DNA of 64,000 nt. Origin: CAYMGQ01 sp964390055 (GTDB lineage: Bacteria > Bacillota > Clostridia > Peptostreptococcales > Natronincolaceae). Location: the NCBI GenBank assembly GCA_964390055.1, contig CAYMGQ010000011.1:1-64000 (forward strand), given 5' to 3'. Under the pieces are notes generated by a model. The model saw only the letters and a list, made by a program, of their open reading frames with translations. It did not search any database and had not been told where the DNA came from. Of the stretch, positions 50,912 to 59,631 are shown one piece after another. Numbering within the stretch: the first letter of the stretch is position 1; the number at the start of each line of letters is the position of its first letter. Made by a program: the position numbers and the translations under genes.

Positions 50912-53602
50912 TTATCTACCACAACATCTTTTATACTTTTTACCACTACCACAGGGACATGGGTCATTTCTACCGGCCTCAGCCTTCTTGACTATGGTTC
51001 TTCCCTTGCTAGGGCCCTGGTCCCCTCCATGGCTTGCTCCTGTTGGCTTGGCCACCTGCCTCCTCTGGATAGTAACCTCTTTTTCTATATTAAACAAATA
51101 ACGGACCGTATCTTCCTGAATCTTATTAGTCATCTCCTGGAACATATCATAACCCTCCATTTGATATGCCCTCACAGGGTCTGTTTGCCCTATAGCCCTT
51201 AAGCCAATTCCCTGTCTTAGTTGATCCATTGCATCTATATGATCCATCCATTTAGTATCAATTACCTGTAATAAAATAACCCTTTCTATCTCCCTAATTC
51301 TTTCCTCGCCAAATTCCTCTTCCCTCTTTTTATAAAGCTCTAGGGCAATTTCCATAATCTTATCCTTCAATGTCTCTAGGCTTAGATTAGGAATATCTTC
51401 AAATTCTAACACATTTTTTGGCAAGAAAATATTAGATAGATATTCTTCCAAGGCCTGCAAATCCCAATCCTCAGGATATTCAATATCCCCAGTATATATG
51501 GCTATTGCCCCATCTATTATATTGCTAATCATATTGAGGATATGGTCTTGCATATTCTCTCCCGATAAGACCTTTTTGCGTTCACCATAGATAACTTCCC
51601 TTTGCTTGTTCATAACATCATCATACTGTAAGACATGCTTCCTAATGCCAAAGTTCCTTCCCTCAACCCGTTTTTGAGCATTTTCTATGGATCTAGAAAG
51701 AAGTCTATGCTCTATGGCCTCATCCTCTTCAAGTCCCATTTTACCAACAAAGCCTTGCATCCTATCTCCACCAAAAAGCCGCATCAAATCGTCCTCTAAG
51801 GAGATAAAGAACCTACTTGAGCCTGGGTCACCCTGTCGGCCTGCCCTACCCCTTAACTGGTTATCAATTCTCCTGGATTCATGCCTCTCTGTACCAATAA
51901 TGTGAAGGCCGCCAGCTGATATAACCTCCTGTCTTTCCTTATCAGTTTCCCCCCTGTATTTGTCATAAAGGTCCTTATATTCCTCCTTCAACTTTAGCAT
52001 TTCCTCATCCTGCCTTTGGGCAAAATCTGTTAGCCCTGCAATCTTCTCATCATCATAGCCCCTACCTTTGAGTTCCCTTTTAGCTAAATATTCCGGATTC
52101 CCTCCTAAAATAATATCAGTACCCCTACCTGCCATATTAGTTGCAATAGTAACTACACCCTTACGTCCAGCCTGGGCTACTATGTCAGCCTCCCTCTCGT
52201 GGTGTTTAGCATTTAAGACTTCATGGGGGATACCCCTTCTTCTTAGGAGTTTAGATAGTTCTTCAGATTTTTCAATGGAAATTGTTCCAACCAAAATCGG
52301 CTGTCCTTTTTTGTGCTTTTCTTCTATTTCATTAACCACCGCTTGGAACTTACCCTCTTCACTTTGGTAAACTACATCAGGATGGTCTCCCCTAATCACT
52401 GGCATATTAGTGGGGATCTCAATAACATCCATATTATAAATTGCCACAAATTCTTCTTCTTCGGTTTTGGCTGTACCTGTCATACCGGCTAGTTTATTAT
52501 ACATCCTAAAGTAATTTTGGAAGGTAATTGTAGCTAGGGTCTTAGATTCCCTTTGGACCTCTAAACCCTCCTTGGCCTCTATAGCCTGGTGTAGACCTTC
52601 ACTATAGCGCCTGCCAAACATTAACCGGCCAGTGAAGTCATCTACTATCACCACTTGCCCTTCCCTAACTACATAATCCTTATCTTTTTTCATTAAATTT
52701 TGTGCCTTTAGGGCCTGATTAATATGGTGGGATAATTCCATATTTGCCAAATCGGATAGGTTGTCAATGGAAAAAAATTTCTCTGCCTTTGCCACCCCAT
52801 CTTCGGTTAATACAACAGAATTTGCCTTTTCATCTATTGTATAATCCTCTTCCCTTCTTAGGGTTTTCACAAACTGGTCCACAACAAAATACATATTGGT
52901 GGATTTTTCACCTTGGCCAGAAATAATCAGGGGAGTCCTTGCCTCATCAATAAGGATACTATCCACCTCATCAACTATGGCATAATTTAACTCTCTTTGG
53001 ACCCTATCCTTGCCGTAGATAACCATATTATCTCTTAAATAATCAAAACCAAATTCATTATTAGTACCATAGGTAATATCGCTATTATAGGCTGCCCTTC
53101 TTTCCTCTTGGTCAAGCCCATGAACAATTACCCCCACAGATAGGCCCAAAAAGTTATATACCTTTCCCATCCATTCCTTATCTCTCTTGGCCAGATAATC
53201 ATTTACTGTTACTACATGGACCCCCTTACCAGTAAGGGCATTTAAATATACAGGCAGGGTTGCAACCAAGGTCTTACCCTCTCCGGTCTTCATTTCTGCA
53301 ATCCTACCCTGGTGGAGGACTATCCCCCCATAGATTTGCACCCTATAATGTTTCATATTCAGAACCCTGTAGGCAGCCTCTCTAACGGTGGCAAAAGCTT
53401 CAGGCATAATATCCTCTAGACTTTCACCCTCCCGCAATCTCTTTTTAAATTCTACAGTCTTTCCCTTTAATTCCTCATCCCCCAGTTTTGAATAAGTTTC
53501 TTCCAAGGCCTCTATGTTTTTCACCACATTATCTAGTTTTTTAAGCTCCCTCTGGCTATAGCTCCCAAAAACCTTTTCGAATAATCTCTTCAATTCTTTC
53601 AC
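50912..53602 (-). CDS. secA: Preprotein translocase ATPase SecA
   Basis: The motor of Sec export. The 896 residues show Walker A MKTGEGKT near residue 105, the DEVDSILIDEARTPLIISG region, the second ATPase domain with TNMAGRGTDIILGGNPEYLA, and RQGDPGSSRFFISLEDDLM. The C-terminal zinc-binding tail NDPCPCGSGKKYKRCCGR is also present. Full length for the family. It is followed by prfB and preceded by a sigma-A type promoter. No secA2-type second copy is visible. Confidence 0.98.
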   Translation of the reverse strand: MKELKRLFEKVFGSYSQRELKKLDNVVKNIEALEETYSKLGDEELKGKTVEFKKRLREGESLEDIMPEAFATVREAAYRVLNMKHYRVQIYGGIVLHQGRIAEMKTGEGKTLVATLPVYLNALTGKGVHVVTVNDYLAKRDKEWMGKVYNFLGLSVGVIVHGLDQEERRAAYNSDITYGTNNEFGFDYLRDNMVIYGKDRVQRELNYAIVDEVDSILIDEARTPLIISGQGEKSTNMYFVVDQFVKTLRREEDYTIDEKANSVVLTEDGVAKAEKFFSIDNLSDLANMELSHHINQALKAQNLMKKDKDYVVREGQVVIVDDFTGRLMFGRRYSEGLHQAIEAKEGLEVQRESKTLATITFQNYFRMYNKLAGMTGTAKTEEEEFVAIYNMDVIEIPTNMPVIRGDHPDVVYQSEEGKFQAVVNEIEEKHKKGQPILVGTISIEKSEELSKLLRRRGIPHEVLNAKHHEREADIVAQAGRKGVVTIATNMAGRGTDIILGGNPEYLAKRELKGRGYDDEKIAGLTDFAQRQDEEMLKLKEEYKDLYDKYRGETDKERQEVISAGGLHIIGTERHESRRIDNQLRGRAGRQGDPGSSRFFISLEDDLMRLFGGDRMQGFVGKMGLEEDEAIEHRLLSRSIENAQKRVEGRNFGIRKHVLQYDDVMNKQREVIYGERKKVLSGENMQDHILNMISNIIDGAIAIYTGDIEYPEDWDLQALEEYLSNIFLPKNVLEFEDIPNLSLETLKDKIMEIALELYKKREEEFGEERIREIERVILLQVIDTKWMDHIDAMDQLRQGIGLRAIGQTDPVRAYQMEGYDMFQEMTNKIQEDTVRYLFNIEKEVTIQRRQVAKPTGASHGGDQGPSKGRTIVKKAEAGRNDPCPCGSGKKYKRCCGR

Positions 53603-53623
53603 CTCGTTTATCCTTAATCACTA

Positions 53624-53651
53624 ACTATACAATTAATCCATATAACCTCAA
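53624..53651 (-). promoter_or_regulatory. secA-prfB promoter
   Basis: TTGAGG (53646-53651), a 16-bp gap and TATAGT (53624-53629) on the minus strand, about 20 bp before the secA start. Confidence 0.55.
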
Positions 53652-53703
53652 CATTTGAGGCAGCCATCATATTATTGTAACATTTATTATTTTCTAAGAC
53701 AAT

Positions 53704-53741
53704 AATTAAAAAGGAAGAATCCCTATTATAAGATTCTCCCT
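53704..53741 (-). terminator. Terminator after the DUF5317 gene
   Basis: Stem GGGAGAATC / GATTCTTCC (53712-53740), followed on the minus strand by TTTTTAATT. Confidence 0.78.
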
Positions 53742-53763
53742 AATCCCCATATTGTAATACACT

Positions 53764-54369
53764 TTATTTAAAAGTTCTTTTTTTATGGTCAAATCGAAGG
53801 GTCCTAGAAATTGTCCTATGCGAAGAAGGCATCATCATATTCTGTATTAGAAAAAAGATACCTATACCCACCATAATATCCCCCATACTGAAAATCCCTT
53901 TTAAGGGATAGGGTCTGGGAACCATAAATCTCATACCCAAATATCTAGTATATGAGCCAGCCTTGTCTAGGGGTATATATTGTGGTAATGCCCCCATGCT
54001 GATGGAATTTAACATATTTTTAAATCCAAGCTCTTGCAAGATATGCATATCTATAGGCATACTACCGTGGTTGAGGATTATTGCCCCAAAATTCATTATT
54101 GCCCCCACTAAAATAAACCAGATACATTTAAAATGAATGTTAAAAAATAGGCTAATAAAGAGGAGTACATAGGCTGCAGTATACAAAAACATCCTATATT
54201 TTATAAAAAAAGGACTCCCCAAACTAATCATAATAGATGTTCCTAATTGAAGAGCAAAAGAAAAAAATATTATCCAAGAAAATTTTAATAAGGATGGTCC
54301 CAATAACCTAAACTTACCAGCCCTTATTTTTCCCACAATAAGTCCTAAAAGAATACTTTCTATTAGCAA
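53764..54369 (-). CDS. DUF5317 membrane protein
   Basis: About 201 residues with five or six membrane segments. The order of features (LIESILLGLIVGKIRAGKF at the start, NHGSMPIDMHILQELG in the middle, GDIMVGIGIFFLIQ at the end) is that of DUF5317, whose function is unknown. No ATG is available. A TTG at 54369 matches the family's start with a weak GGTG site, and a TTG six codons earlier is the alternative. It is a stand-alone gene between hpf and secA. Confidence 0.7.
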   Translation of the reverse strand: MLIESILLGLIVGKIRAGKFRLLGPSLLKFSWIIFFSFALQLGTSIMISLGSPFFIKYRMFLYTAAYVLLFISLFFNIHFKCIWFILVGAIMNFGAIILNHGSMPIDMHILQELGFKNMLNSISMGALPQYIPLDKAGSYTRYLGMRFMVPRPYPLKGIFSMGDIMVGIGIFFLIQNMMMPSSHRTISRTLRFDHKKRTFK

Positions 54370-54472
54370 ATTATCACCATCTCTCAATATACATCAATTT
54401 ATGTCATATTATACCTTTCTATATATAAAAACTTTTTCCTTCTCATTTTATCAAAATTATCATAATTTTAAA

Positions 54473-54506
54473 ATTAAAAAAACAGTAGGCTTATGGGCCT
54501 ACTGTT
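54473..54506 (-). terminator. Terminator after hpf
   Basis: Stem AACAGTAGGC / GCCTACTGTT (54481-54490 with 54497-54506), followed on the minus strand by TTTTTTAATTT. Confidence 0.9.
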
Positions 54507-54530
54507 TTATATTTAAGATTTTTGTCTTAT

Positions 54531-55067
54531 CTAATTAAATTCAGGTTCTATGAGCCCATAATGTCCATCATTTCTCTTATATACCACATTAACCTCATAG
54601 CTTTCTGCATTTGCAAAGACGAAAAAGTTATGTCCTACCAGTTCCATTTGCAAAACAGCTTCCTCTGAACTCATGGGTTTTAATGCAAATCTCTTGGTTT
54701 TAACTATTTCAGGTTCGAAACTTTCCTTCTCCTTGGGAGGAGCAATATTCTCAAAGCGAATAGTTTCGTATTTATTAATTCTGTTTCTTTCCATTCTAGT
54801 TTTGTATTTGCTTAGTTGTCTTACTAGCTTATCAACTACCTTATCAATGGAAGCATACATATCATGAGTGGATTCCTCTGCCCTTAAAACAGAACCATTG
54901 ATAGGAATTGTTACTTCAATGATTTGCCTAGACTTTTCCACAGATAGAGTAGCCTGCGCCTCTGCCCCCTTTTTAAAATATCTGCCTAGCTTAGAGATTT
55001 TTGAAACTACTGCCTCCCTTAAAGCATCGGTTATTTCAATATTTTTACCACTTACTATAACCTTCAT
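54531..55067 (-). CDS. hpf: Ribosome hibernation-promoting factor, long form
   Basis: Dimerises idle ribosomes to 100S particles. The 178 residues have the N-terminal RaiA/HPF fold (MKVIVSGKNIEITDALREAV, about 1-105) and the C-terminal dimerisation domain (VKTKRFALKPMSSEEAVLQM onward, ending VVYKRNDGHYGLIEPEF). The frame extends 41 codons upstream into the intergenic region, but the ATG at 55067 has AGGAGC ahead of it and starts the domain exactly. Its upstream region holds a DnaA-box cluster and a raiA-type RNA. Confidence 0.96.
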   Translation of the reverse strand: MKVIVSGKNIEITDALREAVVSKISKLGRYFKKGAEAQATLSVEKSRQIIEVTIPINGSVLRAEESTHDMYASIDKVVDKLVRQLSKYKTRMERNRINKYETIRFENIAPPKEKESFEPEIVKTKRFALKPMSSEEAVLQMELVGHNFFVFANAESYEVNVVYKRNDGHYGLIEPEFN

Positions 55068-55215
55068 ATCTCTAGCTCCTTTCCTATCTATAATATTTAG
55101 GTCTCTAAGGAAACCTAAAGTATGAACATTATAATTTTGCCCTATATATAACTTGTATTTATCTTTATTATTACCCACTATTATAAACAATCAAACAAAA
55201 GGATAAACATTTTAC

Positions 55216-55311
55216 TGTGGATATGTCTGCCTTGTCCCTGTGGATACTGTTTATAACTATGTTGATAACCCTATTTAGTGGGCTTTTGTTTGTGGATATG
55301 TATGTGAATAA
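55216..55311. promoter_or_regulatory. DnaA-box cluster upstream of hpf
   Basis: Five same-direction 9-mers close to TGTG(G/A)ATAA in 96 bp: 55216-55224, 55239-55247, 55260-55268 and 55291-55299 with one mismatch each, and 55303-55311 exact. They lie between the raiA-like RNA terminator and hpf. No dnaA or dnaN is nearby. Confidence 0.6.
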
Positions 55312-55344
55312 TAATCCTCACCTGTTAAAAAATAAATTATAATA

Positions 55345-55380
55345 TAATAAAAATAGCCCCGACTGGATGTCAAAGCTATT
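55345..55380 (-). terminator. Terminator of the raiA-like RNA
   Basis: Twelve-base-pair stem AATAGCTTTGAC / GTCGGGGCTATT (with three G-U pairs, 55352-55380) and an ATCCA loop, followed on the minus strand by TTTATTATAT. Confidence 0.78.
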
Positions 55381-55618
55381 CCTAGGAATATAGATAAAAG
55401 AAGCTGACCTGGTCTTTGCCCCCACACTCGCCTGCTGGAAGATTCGCTCTGGGTTTGCCATCACTAAAACTCCTCTCGATATATTATATGATCGGCAGGG
55501 CTTACTCCTAATCCGCACCATGCTCAATAGCATTTTTGCTATCTTATGTGGGTCCCTTTGCCTGCGACTAGCATGGACTTTCAACCACAGACCTTCTTAT
55601 TACATCTTATCTATATTC
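55345..55618 (-). ncRNA. raiA-type structured noncoding RNA
   Basis: A roughly 270-nt GC-richer island in AT-rich DNA, between its own promoter (55625-55653) and its own terminator, directly upstream of hpf (also called raiA). The raiA motif RNA was found by comparative genomics at this position in many Firmicutes. The match here is by position, size and character (GGTTGAAAGTCCATGC near the 5' end, GAGCATGGTGCGG in the middle, several hairpins such as ATAGCA/TGCTAT), not by a covariance search. An 88-codon open frame across it has no ribosome site and is taken as chance. Confidence 0.72.
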
Positions 55619-55624
55619 TCTTTC

Positions 55625-55653
55625 ATTATACATGATTTTTTTTAATTCCTCAA
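55625..55653 (-). promoter_or_regulatory. Promoter of the raiA-like RNA
   Basis: TTGAGG (55648-55653), a 17-bp gap and a perfect TATAAT (55625-55630) on the minus strand, placing the RNA start near 55618. Confidence 0.75.
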
Positions 55654-55668
55654 TATAGTTACATATCC

Positions 55669-56148
55669 CTAACGTTTCTTATCTATAAAGATTGATGGAG
55701 TCTCCTCCAGGGGTTTGCCATAACCAGAAATTACCTTTTTGCCAGTTTGTATGGTTTTTAAGTTGCCTTGTAATTTAGATATGTTTTCCTTTATTTTCTT
55801 TGTATTATTTTCATCTATAATATTTATCTCCCCTAGGACCTCCATAATTTCCCCGATCCTCTCTTGGAGCTTATCCAGGCCTGGGATATTTTGTCCCTCT
55901 AGCTCTTGCAAATTTCCTATGCCTAAGGCCTTTTTCAGAATATCGTACTTGTCTAAAAACTCCCTATCCAACAGGTCAATTTTATCCATAACTCCCTGTT
56001 TCTTTTCAAGAACTTGATCTAGATTTTCAGCCTCATCAGTTGATAAAATCCTCTCTTGATCCCTACTTATATTTAGTAGCTTTTTTAGTAGAGTTAATTT
56101 GGCATCACTTAATCGTAAAAGATAGTTTATAATTTCTTGGGTATCCAC
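55669..56148 (-). CDS. flgN: FlgN-like flagellar chaperone
   Basis: A 159-residue, almost wholly helical coiled-coil protein: YLLRLSDAKLTLLKKLLNIS, then EAENLDQVLEKKQGVMDKID, and a LEELxxR-type middle. It resembles FlgN-type chaperones for hook-filament junction proteins. A TTG at 56196 would overlap fliS by 40 bp. The GTG at 56148 follows AGGTG and fits better. It directly follows fliS, so fliD-fliS-flgN form an operon. FlgN proteins are poorly conserved, so the call leans on context. Confidence 0.68.
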   Translation of the reverse strand: MDTQEIINYLLRLSDAKLTLLKKLLNISRDQERILSTDEAENLDQVLEKKQGVMDKIDLLDREFLDKYDILKKALGIGNLQELEGQNIPGLDKLQERIGEIMEVLGEINIIDENNTKKIKENISKLQGNLKTIQTGKKVISGYGKPLEETPSIFIDKKR

Positions 56149-56156
56149 AAGATCAC

Positions 56157-56537
56157 CTATTTTCCTGTCCTTGATAATTTCATGGCCTCTTTCCAAGTAT
56201 CTCTTAAATCTGTCACTAGTCTTGCCGCTTCCTCCAGAATTTCTGTGTTTTTATATATATTGGCATCCACCAATCTTTCTAGGATAAAGGTGTAGAGGGC
56301 CCGTAAGTCATGGGCTAATTCGTAGTCCATATTTAATGTCAAGTTGAGTTCCTCTATTATATCCTGGGCCCTTAATATTGCATTATGTGCATTTTGAATA
56401 TCATTATCCTTTATAAAAACCCTTCCCTGGTTAATAAACTTTAAGGCACCATTATATAATAATAGGGTTAAATTTTCTGGTGAAGATGTCATTATATTAT
56501 TTTCCTTATATTGATTATAGGGATTTTGCATGGCCAT
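56157..56537 (-). CDS. fliS: Flagellar export chaperone FliS
   Basis: Binds flagellin before export. The 126 residues are the usual length: NPYNQYKENNIMTSSPENLT, LLLYNGALKFINQGRVFI, a helical middle, then LRALYTFILERLVDANIYKN. It lies 28 bp after fliD in the same operon. A second, longer FliS-like gene is at 43.7 kb beside the flagellin gene. Confidence 0.95.
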   Translation of the reverse strand: MAMQNPYNQYKENNIMTSSPENLTLLLYNGALKFINQGRVFIKDNDIQNAHNAILRAQDIIEELNLTLNMDYELAHDLRALYTFILERLVDANIYKNTEILEEAARLVTDLRDTWKEAMKLSRTGK

Positions 56538-56565
56538 TGATATTACCCCCTCTTATTAAATAAAA

Positions 56566-58437
56566 TTATTGCATTCCCATTTGCGACATTAACCACATAC
56601 TTTGGCTCTGCATTTGTGCAAGGGCCTTTTCCATAGCGGAAAATTGTGCCCAATATCTATTTTCTTTGTTAATTAATCTTTCCTCTTCTCTTATAATCCT
56701 CTTGTTGATGTCCATTAAGTCTTTATCTAAGAGGCTAATGGAGGATTGTTTTGTTACGAAATCAATCAGGATATTGGACCTGACATTCCTAAGTAGGGAG
56801 GCATCCTCACCGGGTCCTGATTGGCGAATAATATCCTGCATTCCACCAATCATGCTATCATAGACCCTTTGTACTAGGCCAGATTCCTTGGTCCTTTCGG
56901 AGCCTTCCAGGTTACCATCGGGGCTCTTAAAGAGAATGTCTATTACTCCTTCCGGATCCTCATTGATGGCTGTCCTCAGTTTTTGTTCATCAATTACTAA
57001 TTTACCCCCATCTTGGTAGGCACCTGTTGTAATTCCCAATTCTGTTATATGACTGAAACTACCAGCTACACCTTCAACCTTTTCATACAGCTGGCTCCTC
57101 ATGTTTTGCAATACCTTTGTTAGGGTAGCATCCCTTCGTAATAGGCCGCTTTTGGATCTTTCCTCCCATAACTCAATATCCTTGTCTGTCATAGCCTGCT
57201 TTTGTTCATTGGTTAGGGGTGGATAATCCCTATAGTATTTTTCGTTTATTTGCCCACTAATTTCATCTATTATTTCATTATACTCATCAACAAATTCCTT
57301 AATCTTGTCATAAATACTATCTACATCAGCATCTACATTAATGGTTACATTTTTACTTTCATCTGCCCTTTGCAGTTGAAGGTTTACGCCAAATACAGTG
57401 AAATTATTGGTGGCCTTGGATATTTCCTCATTATTAAAGGTAATTAGGGCATCCTTGCCAGTTACTGAAAGGTTGTCGCCGTTAAAGATATTTCCTTGCC
57501 CCTCTTCTAGGCCTTCAATATTAATCTCTATTTTCTTATCTGCTCCACTTTCCCTACTTGTAATCATTAATTTGCCCAGTTCTCTATCGAAGGCAGCCCT
57601 TAGACCCAAACTCTGTCCATCTTCATCTGCCGCATTATTTATTTCCTTTACTAAATAATCTATTGAATTATTTGCCTTAACAAGGCCATCTCCTATGCCT
57701 AAGGTCTCTGCTAAATCCAAACTTTCCTCAGAATCAGTGGAAGCAATAACTATATCTTTTCTAGAGTTAAATTCCAATTTATTATCTTCATTGATAGTTA
57801 ATGTTACTCCCGTGCCCTCAATTTGTTCATTGATTGCTATAACCATATCTTCAACACTATCATAATTTTCATCCAATTCTACAAGTTGTCCATTAACTGC
57901 AAAAATTAACATTTTTTCTTCAAAATTTGTATCTATATCATAGGCATCCATTTCTCCCTGCAGTACTGCATCTTCTAACACTATTGTTTTCCCATTAATC
58001 TCGAAGGTCCCCTGATTTGTAAATTTTAAATCCTTGTCCAAAACACCCTGGTCCCCAGTTAATTGTCTGCTTACAATATTCGCAACCTCTGCTAGTTGTT
58101 TTACCCTAATAGTGTGAGTTCCTGCCATGGCACCTGAATTGGCTGTTGCCTTGACTATGCTTTCATCACTAGATATGGCCCTTTTCACCCAATCAAAACT
58201 GCTAACACTGTTAGATTTTAATACACCTGTGTTAGTCATTGTGGCTAAAGCAAAATTCTTCCTAGAATTTAAAATAAAGTTTGCCATATTCTTATTTATA
58301 TTGGTATAAGCCTCCTGCCTCCATTTTAGCCGTTGCTCTTGTTGAAAGTATCTATCTACTGCCATCCTTTCAACCCTCATTAATTCGTCTATCATATAAT
58401 CAGTATCCATGCCTGAAGCAAGCCCGCCGATTCTCAT
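56566..58437 (-). CDS. fliD: Flagellar filament cap FliD
   Basis: Caps the filament and guides flagellin assembly. The 623 residues begin MRIGGLASGMDTDYMIDELM and end in the coiled segment with LDKDLMDINKRIIREEERL and MEKALAQMQSQSMWLMSQMG. The inner region (about 90-400) holds the D2/D3-type domains. It is longer than the minimal cap protein but normal for Clostridia. It heads the fliD-fliS-flgN operon behind a sigma-D promoter. Confidence 0.95.
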   Translation of the reverse strand: MRIGGLASGMDTDYMIDELMRVERMAVDRYFQQEQRLKWRQEAYTNINKNMANFILNSRKNFALATMTNTGVLKSNSVSSFDWVKRAISSDESIVKATANSGAMAGTHTIRVKQLAEVANIVSRQLTGDQGVLDKDLKFTNQGTFEINGKTIVLEDAVLQGEMDAYDIDTNFEEKMLIFAVNGQLVELDENYDSVEDMVIAINEQIEGTGVTLTINEDNKLEFNSRKDIVIASTDSEESLDLAETLGIGDGLVKANNSIDYLVKEINNAADEDGQSLGLRAAFDRELGKLMITSRESGADKKIEINIEGLEEGQGNIFNGDNLSVTGKDALITFNNEEISKATNNFTVFGVNLQLQRADESKNVTINVDADVDSIYDKIKEFVDEYNEIIDEISGQINEKYYRDYPPLTNEQKQAMTDKDIELWEERSKSGLLRRDATLTKVLQNMRSQLYEKVEGVAGSFSHITELGITTGAYQDGGKLVIDEQKLRTAINEDPEGVIDILFKSPDGNLEGSERTKESGLVQRVYDSMIGGMQDIIRQSGPGEDASLLRNVRSNILIDFVTKQSSISLLDKDLMDINKRIIREEERLINKENRYWAQFSAMEKALAQMQSQSMWLMSQMGMQ

Positions 58438-58531
58438 ACCCTCACTCCTCCCAGAATTTAAAATTTTATGTTTTTATATAACTATAAAGTGAATAATAAC
58501 CTTATAGAGATTTTTACGGCTTATACTAACA

Positions 58532-58559
58532 TTATCGGAAGCTTTTATAGAAAAGTTTA
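58532..58559 (-). promoter_or_regulatory. Sigma-D promoter of fliD
   Basis: On the minus strand TAAA (58556-58559), a 16-bp gap and TCCGATAA (58532-58539). The geometry is identical to that of the flagellin promoter at 46.05 kb. Confidence 0.82.
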
Positions 58560-58625
58560 ATGATTTCCCTTTTAACTTTTAAATTTCAATGGTAGAATTA
58601 TCATAGTAAGGGGAGGTGGATAATA

Positions 58626-59471
58626 ATGAACAAGAAAGAGAAGGAAGCTCATTTTGATTATTTTTTACTTAATGGTGAGCTTTTAAGTACCAAGGACTTT
58701 AATCCCAAGGATATTACCAGAACGACCACGGTATACGAGGTAATCCGTATTATAGATGGAATACCCCTCTTCCTAGAGGAGCATCTAGACCGGTTAAACA
58801 AGTCCTTTGGCCTTCTGGGCTATGACCATAAGGTGGATGGGGGACTAATCCAAGAACAAATACATAGGATGGTTGAAGCAAACAAGTCCTATAATTATAA
58901 TTTGAAAATAATAATTAACGATTTGGATAAGGAAAGGGTAAATATATTTATCTTTTTTATCCAAAGTAACTATCCAAAAACAGACCAATACAAAACCGGT
59001 GTCCCCGCTATCTTATATTGGGGGGAAAGGGAAAATCCAAATATTAAAGTTGTACTTAAAGATTTTAGACAAAAAGTTAACCAAGCAATAGAATCGGCCG
59101 GGGTCCATGAAGCTATTTTAGTAAATAAAAATAATGAAATTACCGAGGGAAGCCGGTCAAATATATTTATCCTAAAGGATAATAAGGTCTATACTGCCCC
59201 AGCAGGAGATGTTTTAAGGGGGGTTACTAGGAATAGGGTTATTGATTTATGCAGGACTTTGGCTTTGCCAGTTGTGGAAGACCCTATCCATGTAGACTTT
59301 TTAAAATCGGCAGATGGTCTTTTTATGACAGGCACTTCACCAAAGGTCTTACCCATTGCCTCTGTGGACGGGATAGACTATAATTCTACAACTAATACAA
59401 GCATATTAAAAATCCTCAATGCCTATGATAAATTGATAGAGAATTATATTAAAAAAAGGTCTGGGAGTTAA
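58626..59471 (+). CDS. Class IV PLP aminotransferase
   Basis: A 281-residue fold-type IV PLP enzyme (branched-chain or D-amino-acid aminotransferase, or aminodeoxychorismate lyase). It has TTTVYEVIRIIDGIPLFLEE, the probable PLP lysine in LKDFRQKVNQA, NEITEGSRSNIFIL and the phosphate-binding FMTGTSPKVLPIA. Substrate cannot be fixed by eye. The livFGMH transporter to the right would fit branched-chain use, but that is inference. It is divergent from fliD and ends in a terminator. Confidence 0.85.
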   Translation: MNKKEKEAHFDYFLLNGELLSTKDFNPKDITRTTTVYEVIRIIDGIPLFLEEHLDRLNKSFGLLGYDHKVDGGLIQEQIHRMVEANKSYNYNLKIIINDLDKERVNIFIFFIQSNYPKTDQYKTGVPAILYWGERENPNIKVVLKDFRQKVNQAIESAGVHEAILVNKNNEITEGSRSNIFILKDNKVYTAPAGDVLRGVTRNRVIDLCRTLALPVVEDPIHVDFLKSADGLFMTGTSPKVLPIASVDGIDYNSTTNTSILKILNAYDKLIENYIKKRSGS

Positions 59472-59495
59472 GAAAACCCAGGCCTATTTTTATTT
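59457..59495 (+). terminator. Terminator after the aminotransferase
   Basis: Stem AGGTCTGGG / CCCAGGCCT (59457-59465 with 59477-59485), followed by ATTTTTATTTT. The left arm overlaps the end of the gene. Confidence 0.82.
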
Positions 59496-59580
59496 TAACA
59501 GCATATTTGCAATCCATTTTTCCAAGCGGGACTAATTTGCAAATTTTACTCTTCCACATGGGGTCTTTTAGCATAGGGCA

Positions 59581-59621
59581 AAATAAAAAGCCCCTAGATT
59601 TCCATAGAAAATCCAAAGGCT
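59581..59621 (-). terminator. Terminator after livF
   Basis: Stem AGCCTTTGGATTTTC / GGAAATCTAGGGGCT (imperfect, 59589-59621), followed on the minus strand by TTTTTATTTT. Confidence 0.78.
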
Positions 59622-59631
59622 ATTTTCGCCA

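Noticed and set aside
55318..55584. 88-codon minus-strand frame beside flgN
   Set aside because: It lies across the raiA-like RNA and its terminator, has no ribosome site and no protein-like pattern.
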